DNA of 64,000 bases from Notamacropus eugenii (Eukaryota; Chordata; Mammalia; Diprotodontia; Macropodidae). Numbering within the stretch: position 1 is the stretch's first letter; every line of letters begins with the position of its first letter. Below are positions 1 to 14,369 of this stretch, one piece after another. The DNA lies in contig NC_092878.1 in the NCBI RefSeq assembly GCF_028372415.1, forward strand, positions 136,828,750-136,892,749. Direction: 5' to 3'. Position numbers and translations under genes: made by a program. Under the pieces are notes generated by a model. It ran no database searches, was not told the DNA's origin, and worked only from the letters and a program-made list of their open reading frames with translations.

Positions 1-105
1 TCACAAGCTCCTTAAGTGTTAGGTTCCTTACTTATAAAATGAGGGAGTTGGGTTAGGTGGTTTCTGAGGTTCTTTGCAGATCCAAAATCCATGATCTTAT
101 GAATC
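1..105 (+). mobile_element. MIR-related SINE 3' part at window edge
   Basis: ACTTATAAAATGAGGGAGTTGGG ... TCCATGATCTTATGA is the MIR-type 3' half, cut by the window edge. Confidence 0.5.
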
Positions 106-299
106 AAGAGTTGAGTCAGGGGAAGAGGGAAAGGTGGACAGGGAAAGAGACATGTTGCCATTATAAATCTGAACCACGGGTATAAGGAAAAGGTATTCAA
201 CTTGATTTTCATGGTTCCAGAAGTTAGAAATGGGTGTGTAAATCTAATTAGTGTATAAGAGAGGTAGTGGGCAGTCTCATTTTGTAAGGGAAAAAATTT

Positions 300-1080
300 T
301 GCTTATAGAAGTAACTTGACAAATTTGCAACTCCACCAAAAAGATGAATGAACCTGTTCCTCCCCAAGCCTCTTAGCACTGAGTTTCATGGCTTTTAATT
401 ATTTTTCGATGGTGTATCTCTTGATTATTAGTGAGGCTGAGTATTTTTCAAAGTGATTATTAACAATCTATTTCTTCTCTTTTGAAAACTCTTTATATCC
501 TCTGACCATTTATTTACCAAGGCTTGGGAACTAGAACAGTGGCTTTTTAACAGTGTTATTTTAGATGCTAAGTTCTATGTTTTCCTCCCTATAGTTTCCC
601 TGTTATTTTTAATTATTTGTTTTTATTCTGAAGTGGTCCAACATATCTCTTGTCTTTAATAAGGCTTCCTATTTTTTGAATTAAAAAAAATTCCCCTCTG
701 ATTGAGATACCGTAGCATTGTCTTTCCTTCTACATTTTCAAGTTTTTGTTTAAATCTATCATCTAGTTGGTATTCACTAAGGTAGTTGGGTTTAATGTCT
801 ACTCTTGACAATCTTTTGCTCAGGTTTTATATTCTAAAAGGCTATCTATGAGGCACTAACCATGCATGATACACATCTGTTTGGATGCAGGCTTTATTTA
901 CCCTGATCAGCTGATTTTTTGCCCAGCCCCAGGTAGTTTTGAGGATTACCATTCTACCATATGCTTTAAGGTCTGGGGAATTCAAGACCCCTTTTTTAAA
1001 ATCAGATTTTCCTTTCAATATGCTTTTTTCTAAATAGGTATTTTAAAAATTTATTGAATGAAACAAGCCTTTCCATAACA
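300..1080 (-). mobile_element. Diverged L1 3' fragment, antisense
   Basis: TTTTGAAAACTCTTTATATCCTC resembles the complement of L1 sequence, and TAGTTTTGAGGATTACCATT / TTAAGGTCTGGGGAATTCAA resembles L1 3' UTR text. Strongly decayed. No ADH5 exon 8 or 9 was seen here. Confidence 0.4.
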
Positions 1081-1619
1081 TAGTATAATAAAAACGATGC
1101 TTGCCCATGAAACAGCAAATCTATTATGTATAACTTACTATTCTTTTAATTACCATGTAAATTTCTTTCTTTTTCTTCTCTTTCTTCCCCCAGCCCAAGA
1201 GATGGCTACCATTAGACACAAAAAAATGTGTGTGTATATACACATACACACATATGCAAAATTATCCTTTACATGCTTCTATTTATCAGTTGTTTCTCTG
1301 GATGCAGATAGCATCTTCCTTCATATATCCTTTACAGTTAATTTTGGTATTTATAATAGTCAAAATGACTTATTCACTCAAAGTCATTCTTTAAACAGTA
1401 TTTTTGCTTGATTTTCCATATAAATTTCATTATGGTTTTTGTGTAGTTCTGTAAAGAAGACCCTTAGTATTTTCAATGATATTGTATTAAATAAAAAAAT
1501 TATTTAGGGTGCTTAGGCAGGTATTAAATTTTCACATACCAACTAAAGCACGCTTTGTTGATGGGTATAAACCACTCTGGGATGAAATTTTTCCATGGAA
1601 AGCACACAAAAGGGAGTCA

Positions 1620-1865
<246 letters not shown>

Positions 1866-2324
1866 CTATAGAAGGTCAGGCTTTTTAAAAAATAAAAAAA
1901 CCAAAACCCAAACTTATTTTAAAGAACAAATTACCCCTCCCCCCAACCCATTAGCTGTTTGTTACTTTAAAATATAATTTCACAACTCAAATGAGTCTAG
2001 CACTGGTTCACAATCCATAACAATGAACTCTCACTGCAAATGGTATCAGTGATTTCAAAAAGACAAAATAACACTAACAGAATAACCCTGTAAAGCTCAA
2101 CGAGCTTCTCTTCCACCTTTTTCATTTTAAAATTTTACCTTGAATCTCCAAAAGCTTGTCACTTATTTAACAAATATGTGGGAGACACTGAGATTAGCAA
2201 GAGTTTGTTGACTGTTCATAGGTTTAGTTTTTTGTTTGTTCCTAGAATGGTCAATGTTGGCTTATCATATATATGTACATATGTACATATTTATACCCAC
2301 ACACACAGACACACACGCATGCAC

Positions 2325-2422
2325 AAAACTTGTTTTGTAAAGTTTGGATTCAGTCAAAGGGCTGCACTTAAGGACCTAGAGGGCCACATGTGGTCTCAAG
2401 TTTGCAGGTTCCCCACCTGATA
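2325..2422. repeat. hAT-like DNA transposon end fragment
   Basis: AAGTTTGGATTCAGTCAAAG ... GACCTAGAGGGCCACATGTGG ... GCAGGTTCCCCACC is about the same sequence as 45093-45190. The complement of its right end (GGTGGGGAACCTGC) looks like a Charlie-type hAT terminus. Confidence 0.5.
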
Positions 2423-2804
2423 TACACATACTGCTTGGGGACCTCAAACCTTAACAAATAATATCATTTATAAATTATATAATATCTTAATAAAGTTGTT
2501 GCTTGAGTCATTTTAGGTGCAAAGAGATATTTTCTTTTACCATTCTTTCCCACTCCTTTATCACTTCGCTACTGTGGCCCAAGTAATTAAAATCTATTTA
2601 ATTGTAATAAGGGCTTATCTTCTTATAAATCAGGGAATTTTATCCTAAGCTATTACTAATATAACAATATGACTGTATCAATGTAATCCAGCATTTAGCA
2701 GAGTCCCTGGCACATAGTAGGTACTCAATGGTTTTTGATTTAATAATAATGACAGATTAATAATAATTCTCACTTAAATAGCACAAATTAAAGTATACAA
2801 AATA

Positions 2805-2945
2805 CATTATAAACATCTCATTTGAGCCCAAGAGAGGTACCATAGGTATGATTATCTCCATTTTATCAGCAAAGGGAGATTAAGTGACTTGCCCAAGAAT
2901 ACACAGAAAATGTTGAAGGTGGGAACCTAGCTCACTTGATGCTCT
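2805..2945 (-). mobile_element. MIR-related SINE in ADH5 intron 6
   Basis: ATTATCTCCATTTTATCAGC, AAGTGACTTGCCCAAGAATACAC. Confidence 0.65.
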
Positions 2946-2973
2946 CCTATCCTGCTGTCTGTATTATTAATTA

Positions 2974-3321
<348 letters not shown>

Positions 3322-3478
3322 CTATGAGACCCCAATTCCCAGGACCAATACATTTAAACCACCGACTTTCAAAACAAGCCAAACCAACATCATCTTTTTA
3401 GATAAGCACAGTGAATGACCCCAACGGGATATACAGCACCTTTAAAATGCTAGATTAAGCACAAAATTGATCAGGCTA

Positions 3479-3931
<453 letters not shown>

Positions 3932-4194
3932 TTAGTGACTGAAATGGGACTAGACTCTAAATCTGAGGCCAGAAATGGTTAAGTGACTGTAGGATCTCAC
4001 AGTTATTTAGTTATTGAAATAGGACTAGATTCCAAGACTCTGACTTGTCAATGGTCCCTTTCACTCCAAGAATAGTATGACTGAAGTCAAGATTCCAAAA
4101 TAATAACTAATCTCAACTCATAATACAGAGAATCATAAGCATGCGATGTACCATAAAGGAAATCTAGAAGAAATACAGAAGTCTACAATTCAGC

Positions 4195-4424
4195 AAATAT
4201 TTACTGAGCACCTACTATATACCGGGCATTATTCTAGGTGCTGGGCATGCAAGGACAAAAAACAGTAGTCCTCGTCCCTTGCTCTCAAGGTGGAAGATCA
4301 AATATTATACATATGAGGAATAGCAAAGGTGTCTTGGCTAGAATGCAGAATTGTGTAAGGATCAATAATGTGAAATTAATTTGGAAAGACAGACTGGAGC
4401 TAGGCGATGATGGACTTTATTTAT
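4195..4424 (+). repeat. Ancient interspersed repeat, left part
   Basis: ATTTACTGAGCACCTACTATATACC ... CTAGGTGCTGGGCATGC ... CCCTTGCTCTCAAGG is a mammal-wide repeat whose class I could not name. It is split by the L1 at 4425-4888 and resumes at 4889. Confidence 0.5.
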
Positions 4425-4888
4425 TTTTTAAATTTATTTCCAATTGTATGATAAAGACAATTTTTAACATCCATCTTTTACAAAATTTTGAGTTCCAAAT
4501 TTTTCTCTTTCCCTCTCTCCCCTTTTCCTAAAACATGAAGCAATTTGATATAGGTTACTTATGTACCATCATGTAAGATTTATTTCCGTGTCAGTCATAG
4601 TTGCAAAAAAAGAAATAGACCAAAAGGGGAAAAAAATGCATGAAAAAATAAAGCACAAATAGCATGCTTCAATCTGCATTCAGAGTTCATCAGTTCCTTC
4701 TCTGGTGGATAGCATTTTCCATCATGAGTCTTTTGTAATTGTCTTAGATCATTGCTGAGAAGAGCTAAGCCACTTATAATTAATCACCACACAGTGTTGC
4801 TGTTAACTGTGTACAATGTTCCAGTTCTGCTCATTTCACTTTGCATCAGTTCATACAAGTCTTTCCAGGTTTTTCTGAAATCTAGCTG
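4425..4888 (-). mobile_element. L1 3' end, antisense, in ADH5 intron 4
   Basis: Starts with the complement of an A-rich tail (TTTATTTATTTTTTAAATTT), then the 3' UTR and tail (CAGTTCTGCTCATTTCACTT, TTCATACAAGTCTTTCCAGG). It interrupts an older interspersed repeat that is seen on both sides (about 4195-4420 and 4890-5530). Confidence 0.65.
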
Positions 4889-5530
4889 CTCATGTGATGG
4901 GTTTTAAATGACAGGTAGGGGAGTTTCTATTTGATCCCACAGTCCATAGGGTGCTTTGAGATTTCTTAATCAGAAAAGCGACAAGTTCAGACTTATACTT
5001 TAGGGATGGCAATTTGGCAGATTTGTCAAAGATGACTGGACAAGAGAAATTGGACGCATGTAGATGAATTAGAAGGGTACCGAAATAATGCAGGAGAGAG
5101 ATGAGGGCTGGGACTAAGACGGTGGATGAGAGTGGAAGGAAGTGGAGAGAGATGACAGATTTTTTGAGAAAACATCGGTAAGACTTGGCAACTGATTGCT
5201 AAAGGGGTTAAGGGAGGGATAAAGAGTGGATCCAGGATGACTCTGAGGCTGTGAATCAGGGTGGTTGGAATAATAATGGTAACCATGATGGAGAAAAGGC
5301 TGTTTGAAAAAGTGTTAGTTTTGGGGGCTAAGACAAGAGTTGTGCTTTAGATATGTTGAATGTGAGATGCCTGTGGGACATCGAGGTGGAGATATCTACT
5401 CTAGCAGGCAGTTGATATGGGACTCATTGATGCTCAGGAGAAATGAGGGCCAGATATGAAGATTTAAGAAGCACCTAAATAAAGATGACAGTCAGACCAA
5501 AGGGAAGTGATGAGTTCACCAAAATGGCTC
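4889..5530 (+). repeat. Ancient interspersed repeat, right part
   Basis: TTTCTATTTGATCCCACAG ... GCAACTGATTGCTAAAGGGG ... GTGGATCCAGGATGACTCTG ... TGTTGAATGTGAGATGCCTG continues the same repeat. The antisense frame at 5026-5286 is a shadow. Confidence 0.5.
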
Positions 5531-5689
5531 ACGTGCTCTTCCATATCTTTTTGTTAGTAGTATGAAGGAGCTGTGACTTCCTCTGCCTGGAGGAGCTCAG
5601 AGTGTGTGAACTTCTGCCATCAGGGCTGAGAACCCATTTATGAGGTGGTCAAAGGAACAACACTCTAGGCTTGGAGTTTGAAAGACACA

Positions 5690-5890
5690 TAGAAGCTATG
5701 TGTTCTAAGGAAGGGTATCCAATATTTCTAAGCCTCAATTTTCTTATCTATAAAATAGGGATAATACCACATACAGCAATTATCTCATGGGGTGGCTATG
5801 AGGCTCCAACGACATGACAAATGTCAACATCAGAAATGGATATTTAAGGTGCTATTTTTATTTAATGGATTTTAAGGTGCTGCTGCCCTA
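5690..5890 (+). mobile_element. MIR-related SINE in ADH5 intron 4
   Basis: CTAAGCCTCAATTTTCTTATC, TAAAATAGGGATAATACCAC, GGGGTGGCTATGAGGCTCC. Confidence 0.6.
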
Positions 5891-6409
5891 AAAACCAGGG
5901 CCTTTTTCCATTTGACTTAAAGCTAAAACCTCTTAAACGTGTGGTGTTCTCCATTAAATGCCAGCTGCTGGGGAGTGGACCATCTCTACTTTTCTATCTG
6001 TATTCCTAGTGCTTTCCACAGTGTTTACTAAATTCTTTTCATTCGTTCACCCAGCCATGCTGCTTTGAACAATACAAACATTTACAGGATGGAAATTCCC
6101 AATTACTAACAGAAAAACCAAAAAAGTGAAGAGGTTATAAAAGTATAAAATTGGAGTTTCATTTCAATCAAATGTTTTTCTCTAAAATAAATGCTAACAT
6201 AAAATAATCAATATCTTAAGACAGTATCCAGGTGGGCAAAGTTTTGGATCTGATCAACTAATGGCTCAGAGAAGTTCATGAAGAGAAATGACCAGTCGCA
6301 AAATGTCTATATTCCAAGATGTATTCTTTTCAAAACCTGCCATGAGTTTGAGGAACTCAGACCATGTGCACTTCTTTTGACACTTCATGTCAGTGTTTCT
6401 TGGCAGTCA

Positions 6410-6530
6410 TTAGAAAGGGAGCTTCTTGAGGGCAGGGCTGTTTTTGCCTTTTTTTTGTATCCTTTGTATCCCCAGCACTCAGTATCTGATTTCAGAAAGC
6501 AATTAATAAATGCTTATTGACGGACTGACC
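6410..6530 (+). mobile_element. L2-like 3' end in ADH5 intron 4
   Basis: CTTGAGGGCAGGGCTGTTTTTG ... ATCCCCAGCACTCAGTATC ... AATAAATGCTTATTGACGG. Confidence 0.55.
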
Positions 6531-6751
6531 ACCATTTGCTCAAAATATCAAATGACAACAACACAGTAAAAGAGATAACCAGCAGCTGGTAAGTTTCCTC
6601 TTGAAATAAACTAAAATAAGATTAGGAACAAAAGACCAGGGGTTTATGGAGCCCCAAAAGTCTACAGATAGATTTCAGAGAGTCAGTGAACTTGGATGGG
6701 AAAAAAATATCTCTATTTCAACATAATTGATTTGCTTTTATAATCTTATAT

Positions 6752-6894
6752 ATCTTTTTTTTGGGGGGGAAGAGGGGTTAAGTGACCTGACCGGCATTAC
6801 ACAGCTAGTAAGTGTCTGAGGCTGGACTTGTATTTATATCCTCCTGACTCCAGGGTTGGTGCTCTAGCCACTGTGTCACCTGGCAGCCCCTTTA
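6752..6894 (-). mobile_element. SINE head fragment, antisense, in ADH5 intron 4
   Basis: Complement: GGGGCTGCCAGGTGACACAGTGG ... CACTTACTAGCTGTGTAATG. Only the tRNA-like half is present, ending in an A-rich stretch (plus-strand TTTTTTTTGGGG). Confidence 0.7.
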
Positions 6895-7357
6895 TGTATC
6901 TTATTTTATGCAAATAAAAACATTATTCTGAGAAGAGGTCCACAGGGCTCCCTGGAATGACAAGGGGTTCATGACATACAAAAGGTTAAGAAGCCTTTCT
7001 CTGACTACAAGGAGCTAAGGACAAGTGCTGATTCACAATGGCAGAAGTTTCATCATAGGATAGCCTCTCACTCTCTCCTATACCGATGAAATCATAGGTC
7101 TTTACCATAAAAAGTAATAAATAAAATCAATCTAGCTAAATTTCTAAAATTTGTCAGTGGACCAAAAACCTCTAAGAGACTAATGTCAGTTCAGATAAAT
7201 CTTAGAACAAAATTATCATAGTTCACTAAATAGTCACAAGAGTTAAATAAGAAATTAATTTTATTATTATTATATTATTTTAAAAAATCAAATGGATCTT
7301 TGCTTGGTGATTTTTGTGCATTCGTTAACAAATAAACAAAAACTTCAATGATACTCA

Positions 7358-7549
<192 letters not shown>

Positions 7550-7591
7550 TCAGTATGTCATTTGATTTTGGCTGGATTGAAAAGCTGTTGA

Positions 7592-7745
7592 GAAAAGGAG
7601 CCAAGACTTGCCTAGAGTCAGGAGGACCTGAGTTCAAATCCAGCCTGAGATACTTGACAGTTACTAGCTGTGTGAGCCTGGGCAAGTCACTTAACCCTGA
7701 TTGCCTTGCAAAAAAAAAAAAGAAAGAAAGAAAAAGAAAAAAAAC
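7592..7745 (+). mobile_element. SINE fragment in ADH5 intron 3
   Basis: GTCAGGAGGACCTGAGTTCA ... CTAGCTGTGTGAGCCTGGGC ... CACTTAACCCTGATTGCC followed by an (A)n/(GAAA)n tail. 5'-truncated. The open frames here are SINE shadows. Confidence 0.75.
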
Positions 7746-8066
7746 CCCAAGAGGAGTTGAGACCAACAATGTTAACTACTGGATATACAATGTAACCTTT
7801 CTCTTCCCACATGCTGTTTTTATCTGTGTCCTGTTTTTATCTCAGTGATAATCCCAGGACAGAGACTCCAGAACACTGAGGACAAAACTTTAACTTTGGT
7901 AAAGCATTTAAAAAAGAGCTATTAATAAGTTCTTAATTGAGAACAATTTGGAACAAAGCTGGCTTAGGGTCTTCAAATGCTTTCAGAGAAGCAGTAGCCT
8001 ATGAAATCAGAGAACAAAAAGCCTTGTATTTGTCAAATGAAGAGTGAGATCAATCTTGACAAGTCA

Positions 8067-8318
<252 letters not shown>

Positions 8319-8414
8319 TCAGGGTGTTCAGAGAAGCAGAATGTCGATGAGCCTATGCATGTGTGCAGGCAACTCAGAATATATGCAAGGATAGGTGCTG
8401 TGCCTTTAATTTTG

Positions 8415-8560
8415 TTAGGATCATATATTTAGGGCTGGAAAGACCTTTAAAAGCTATTAAATCCAGGTCCCTCATTTTACAGATAAGGAAATAGAGGCTT
8501 AGAGTAGTCAAGGTCACACAAGGGAGAAGTAGCTGGTTTTCGAATGGAATCACAACATCA
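8415..8560 (-). mobile_element. MIR-related SINE in ADH5 intron 2
   Basis: CCTCATTTTACAGATAAGGAAAT ... GGTCACACAAGGGAGAAGTAGC. Confidence 0.6.
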
Positions 8561-8589
8561 TGTGATCCATTTTCCCTGATTTCTATCAA

Positions 8590-8700
8590 GAAATCCCTTC
8601 AAGACAGGGACTATTTCATTTTTTTCTTTGTATCTCCAGAGCCTTAATACAGTGCCTGGAACAGAGCAGGTCTTTAATAAATGCTTATTTGATTGATTTT
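8590..8700 (+). mobile_element. L2-like 3' end in ADH5 intron 2
   Basis: CAAGACAGGGACTATTTCAT ... AATACAGTGCCTGGAACAGA ... AATAAATGCTTATTTGATTG. Confidence 0.55.
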
Positions 8701-8959
8701 AGTGATATATACACACACTATAACATTGAGAAAAGTGATTATTTTTCTGCTGTATTAATAACCAATTATTAAATGAGGATGAATTTAGGATCTATTTCCT
8801 CATTCTGGGACCAGCCCTTGTAGGTCATTTAGACAGTCTCTGCTGGACAAGGCTGATAGAAGAGACTGACCTAATCTTTTGGGTACATGTTTCATGGTCT
8901 TGGGTGGACCCCACCAACTAAGACACCGTACTTTTATTTCTAGTGTAAACAGAATCTAA

Positions 8960-9397
8960 TATAGTTGCATTCTATCCCCAAAGCATTGAGCTCATGGCCT
9001 TGTACCCCTCCAATGCAGTCTAGAAGAACTCAGCTTATGATGGAGAAAACTAACCTGAGTGGCTTGGACAGAGACGGATTTCCCTGTCCAGATAGCTGGA
9101 GGTGGCTGAGTCTCATGATTGAGCCACATTCTCAGCAGGAGGAGCTGAAGGCTTTCAGCCCATCTCCTTATTTGAAAGTCTACCCCCTCATTAATTGTCT
9201 ACTAATCAAAGTTGATTTTTACCTATAAGAAGCATCCCCCTTTCTAAGGGTATTTAAGCATTCGATGATCTCCATGGTTTTGTCTTTGGTTGGCAAGAGA
9301 GACCACTAACCAAGATTTATTGATTACCAGACAGCCGAATTAATAAATGATTAATTACCCAGAACTCTGCCTCTCAGGCTCTTCATTTGTTTCAACA
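8960..9397 (+). mobile_element. Candidate LTR fragment in ADH5 intron 2
   Basis: GGGTATTTAAGC (about 9249-9260) followed by AATAAA (9342-9347) and an ending TTTGTTTCAACA resembles the TATA-to-U5 half of an LTR. No duplication or start was found. The open frame that continues to 9655 matches nothing known. Confidence 0.25.
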
Positions 9398-9805
9398 TAT
9401 ATGTTATCAGACATATCTTTATGGAAGAACATGCTGAGGACAGCCGCTGGGGCCAATGAAGGCACACATGATGATTTTCAGTATTATAAAGGCACTTGTG
9501 GCTTGGAGAAGGGCCAGTTTGTTCCCTCCTCCTTGGCTGTCCTGACTCCAGAGAGTGACATCTTTCTTACAACCACTATGAGAAGCAAGGAGGCTGTAGG
9601 AAGCTGGTGTTTCACATGGGAGGATCCAACCAGCTCAACCCCAGAGGAAGCCTAAAAGAGACAGAGGCCAACCAATGCCTCATGGGAAGAAAAAGGGGAA
9701 AAAACCAAGCGGCTTTACTGACCTCCAAGTGCCTTTATTGATCTTGCTTCATCTCCATTTCTGTCCTATAGGAAGGGTTCTCTAAAGAACTCCGAACTCA
9801 AATCA

Positions 9806-9967
<162 letters not shown>

Positions 9968-10099
9968 CTAGAGTAAAGAAGAAAGGGCAAGCTTTTATTC
10001 TCTTGAGTAAGGCATTCTTATGGGAAATAACCAATGGAGGTTCAGGAGAAGACATTAAAAAAATTCCATCTGCTTTAGAGAGAAGCGAGACTACTAGAT

Positions 10100-10390
10100 C
10101 AACTGTTATTTTTCCTTGTTCTCCAAGACCAATGATATCAGAAGGGTGCTGTTTTGACTTGAAAGTGAATTGGATTTAAGTGAGGCAGGGCTGTACAAAG
10201 TCATCAGCCTCACTCTCTCCTTTGGAGCCATCTGGGTAAGACATAGATTGGGAGGGGACATGGCTCTAGATATCGTGGGAGACCTTGGCCTTTCTAAGCT
10301 AAGATCTTTCTCAGGTCTCAGTTTGTTTGAGGCAACACCCATTCAGTGATTAAGGCTAAGTAAGAAATGAGGCAAAAGATGGCCTCTTAT
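10100..10390 (-). mobile_element. RTE-tailed SINE body, antisense, in ADH5 intron 1
   Basis: TTCCTTGTTCTCCAAGACCA ... TTAAGTGAGGCAGGGCTGTA ... CTGAGGCAACACCCATTCAG, collinear with 45395-45670. Confidence 0.65.
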
Positions 10391-12029
10391 TGTTTATGGT
10401 ATCAGACAAAGTTTATGTACTGATGTTTTTCTTTGTTACAAAGGAAAATTAGACCTAGTTGGAAATTATTTTGATGTACGTACAAAAGGCCTCAATAAAA
10501 TACATTTCAAAAAACAGAATAAACCACTTTGATGAATTTGGAGATTACTGATAATTGTCTGTGAATATTAATCCTAACAAAATAAACCACAGGTTCACAA
10601 CTCATCTGGATATCACTGAATAAAGAATAGTGATAAAGAAATAAAGTTAACAAAGCAAGTAATCTCTGATGATCAGTTTATCAGTAAATAGAAAAATCTT
10701 TTGATGAAGTTTTCACTAAAACAGAAATGTGAATATTAAATCTGACAGTCCAGCAAAGGATTTAGATATTCATATTAGGATTCTTTGTCATTTCAGAAGG
10801 ATGTATGCCTCAAAGCAAAATCCCAGAGGAAGATTTCTGAATACCTGACTATAAACAACCATGTCTAGGGACAAGTATAATGGCACACACAAATATGCTT
10901 CTAAAACATAGCAGGAATTGTTTATTGCATATCCAAAGCAAAAACCAAGCCAAGCATTGGAAACCCATGACTACTAAGTCTACACGGTATCTAAGCTATA
11001 CTTCCTCTCCAATCAAAATAACACTACCAGTGCTTCAAAAAAGCCCGTTGATTGACTACGCTAAGGTTACAATCACCATTCCAGTGACTTTCCGTATTAT
11101 AAGTCCTTTCTCTGGTTACCACTAGCTGATAAGTGTTGTCTTCCTTCTATTTAATATAATGTAAAGCTCTTAGGGGTAGGGACTGTTCATTTTTCAAATT
11201 GTATCCCTGGCACTTAACACAGTGCCCAGCACACAGTAAGTGTTTGCTAAATGCTTTTTCATTCATTCATTTAATTCATTGATTTTGTATTCAACCTAGG
11301 TAGCGGTGATTACCAGAATGGTTACATGTAAATACAAGGTTTCCCCTTAACTGATAGGGCATTATAAAATAATTGGTAGAAATCTAAATCCTGGGAAAGG
11401 TGTGAATTCCTCCTCCATTGTCCAGAAGTTTCCAAAACTTTAGACAGAGATTCCCAAACTTATTTGGCCTACCACCCCTTTAAAAAAAAATTACTTGGTG
11501 TTCCCCTGGAAATCTACTTTCTTTAACCTTTTTTTTTGAAATTTGCATCATTTCAAAAAAATATAAAATTTTTAAAATTGATGTGTCTTAAGTTTAATAA
11601 TTTATTGTCAATTTGTTTTTTTCCTCCACTGAAATTTTAATGATGCAGTACTGTGTCAGGTAACTATATAGCATCGTATTGTAAATAAGTCATTACATGC
11701 ACATATTCCTGCTGATGCATGCTGGAATTCCTGACAACGTACAACATGCTTGCCTGCCAACACTTGCGTGTTAAGACCTGTTGGCAGACTTGACCACCCA
11801 TTGGTTATAACTTGCATTTTGTGTGTTTCTTTGGAAAATAATGTAATCACTATGACTTTAACTCTTTTACACAACAGATGAAATATGTACGAACAGTTTC
11901 TTAAAATTTCCTTATGCTTCCAATGCCCCCTTATTTTTACTCAGTGCCCCCAACTGCACCTGAGTGGGATAAAGTGAAGACTTCTCATCTAGAGTAGATC
12001 AGACCCTAGGCCTGAGCTTTTAAACTTAA
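10391..12029 (-). other. ADH5 intron 1, mostly unannotated stretch
   Basis: Apart from the L2-like piece at 11155 I recognise nothing. Open frames here are short and without family resemblance. Confidence 0.6.
11155..11285 (+). mobile_element. L2-like 3' end in ADH5 intron 1
   Basis: GTAAAGCTCTTAGGGGTAGGG ... GTGCCCAGCACACAGTAAGTG, ending in (CATT)n. Confidence 0.55.
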
Positions 12030-12378
12030 AGGTGTAAAACCACTTGCAACCCCCTCTCCCAAAACCCTTTGTAGAACAAAGGAAATGTTTGTTCAGTTTC
12101 TTTTTCAGTTCTTTGCATCAGAGGAATTTCTGAGAATACGCCACTTGCTCAAAACATTAACCAATAGAGTTAAAGGTTAAATTGGAGGTGGGGGGGAGAA
12201 TTTTGTGGTTTTTAGCTTTATAATCCTGCATCTGCTCTTGTAAGATGCTTCCCTGCTCCAGGAAACTGGTGAAGGGACTGCCTGCTTCTTGCAAGAATCA
12301 AATAAAGGACTTTCTGTTTATACTTTGAGATGCCTCTGAGTAGTCAATTTGAGTAGGGATCTTGCCATCCCACACACA
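12030..12378 (+). mobile_element. Candidate old solo LTR in ADH5 intron 1
   Basis: Starts near TGTAAAACCACTTGC and ends near CATCCCACACACA, with a TATA-like CTTTATAATCC and AATAAA at 12301-12306 about 75 bp before the end, as in U3-R-U5. Opposite orientation to ADH5. No sure target duplication. Confidence 0.35.
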
Positions 12379-12789
12379 CCTGAGGCTACTACCAACCCCG
12401 CCTGGATGGTTCCAGCATGTGCCCTTCTGCCTCCCAGGTATTGCCCACTTTGGAAACCAGTGCTTAGAACAAATAACAACAACAGCAGGAGAAAAAAAGT
12501 AAGTTTCCAAGCCAGGTACTTTTGGGTGTTTTCTCTCCTTGAAGGCAGTCATTAGGTACATAAAGCACAAAATCCAGATTTTACTTATCACCTATGCCAA
12601 AAATTTAACATTTCTATCTACTTTGCCTCTCAAAAGGGCTTCACTTTTCTCTCCTCAGTGATGATAGTTTTAGGAAAATAAAAATACTATCTTAAGTCTA
12701 TAGAGATGTTCAGCACTTTGATGTTTGGGACACTGTACCCAGCTACAAGACAAGTTAGTACATCTTCCCTTCCCAGTCCTGACCCTAGA

Positions 12790-13110
12790 GCTGGCAAGTT
12801 CAACTGTACATTTCTTTCCCACTGATTCACTTGCTTCTTATCCTGGCTCATGTTTTGCTATGTGTCAGCCCTGAGTTATTCCTATCTTGCGCTTTCTTGG
12901 CACCTACTGCTAAACCATACCAGAGACCACATGACCTGATCACGTCCATTACAAATTTATCAGTCAGTACATTGGTAATGTACAAATATTTTGTACTTGT
13001 TTTTGTACTTTCCTCCAGTAGAATGTAAGTTTGTCAATTAAGGACTATCTTTGTATCTCCATGCCTGGCACATAGTAGGTACTTCATAAATTTTTGTAGA
13101 ATGAATTAAA
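12790..13110 (+). mobile_element. L2 LINE 3' end in ADH5 intron 1
   Basis: Ends ATCTTTGTATCTCCATGCCTGGCACATAGTAGGTACTTCATAAA, broken here for length: the key block is CCTGGCACATAGTAGGTACT, the classic L2 3' end. Confidence 0.65.
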
Positions 13111-13369
13111 AGAGGAATGGATACCAGCTTATACAATTTTTAAAAAATAATTTTTGAGCGATTGGTTTCAAAACTAATCATTTATCTTTTCCTCCAAACC
13201 TACTATTTTTCCAAACGTCCATATTTCATTTTTTTAGGCTCAGTTCCTTTATTTTTTTGTCCATAGTACTTGATTTTTTTCCAATTACATGGAAAGATAG
13301 TTTTCAACATTTATTTTCATAGGATTTTGCAAACTTCCCAATTTCCAAAGAAATTGTGGCCTAGTTCAT

Positions 13370-13995
13370 GACCTTCTCTCCTTACTCTCACTGACTTCAC
13401 GTATCCAATGGGTTGCCACATCTTGCTGTATCTGATGCCTTCTGTGTATTCCCAGAGCTACCACCCTGGCTCAGGACCTCATTCCTTCTCCTCTATGCAA
13501 CAGCCAATCCTAAGTGCTCTGACAAAGTGATTTTTTTTTTTAAGTACAGATCTGACCATGTCACTCCCTTATTCAAACTCAAAGATTATTGACATACTAG
13601 GATAAAATATTAACTAACTCCTCTGTTTGGCTGTTGATATTTTTTACAATCTGGATCCAAAACTGTTTTCCAGCTTTATTATACATGGCATATTCAGCAC
13701 TTTATGGTCTAGGTAAACAGGCCTCCTGGATCTCCCAGGTTCCATTTTCCTCCCTGCCTTTAAATTGGATGTCTCAGTGCCTGGAAAACAATCCCTCCTC
13801 TCATATGCTTTAAAGAATCCCTCTCTTTTTTCAAGATAGGCTCATGCAGTGCCTTTGAACTGAAGTCTTTCCTGATCCCAACTGCTAGTGGCCTCCTTCC
13901 CAATATGGCTCTCTGTGTGTAAACTTCTTAACAGTAACTAAGAGTTATTCTTTTTATTCAGTGCCTGGAAAACAGCAGACCTTAATGAATTCAGG
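13370..13995 (+). mobile_element. L2 LINE 3' region in ADH5 intron 1
   Basis: GACAAAGTGATTTTTTTTTT, AGATCTGACCATGTCACTCC, TTTTTACAATCTGGATCC, AAGTCTTTCCTGATCCCAAC: the L2 3' region in order, much decayed. Confidence 0.7.
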
Positions 13996-14369
13996 TTGCT
14001 TGTTTATGAAATATTTTAGAAAATTAGCAACTTGAGAGATACAACACAGATTGTTCATAGTTTAATTATTTTACTCTTGTCTCTTTGTGCCTGCCCATTG
14101 TAAGATATCCAGGTTTATGGATACCTGGATAACCTCTTTGTTTCTAAAAGTGAAATAGGAATCACAATATGCTTGTCCCCAAAACTTGTCTCAAAAGTGG
14201 CCACTGGTGCCACTGTTTGAAATGAATTCAACTAAGCACAGACAAGGTACTCCATTACACATTGAATGGACAGATAATGACAAAAAATTAAATTGGCCCT
14301 ACCCTAAAGGAGTATTCAATGAGATGAACCAGGACTGATGCATACATATTTGCCTCTCCTTCTAGTCTT

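Noticed and set aside
9347-9655. 102-codon frame in ADH5 intron 2
   Set aside because: No family resemblance, starts inside a candidate LTR, and lies on the strand opposite ADH5. Not supportable as a gene.
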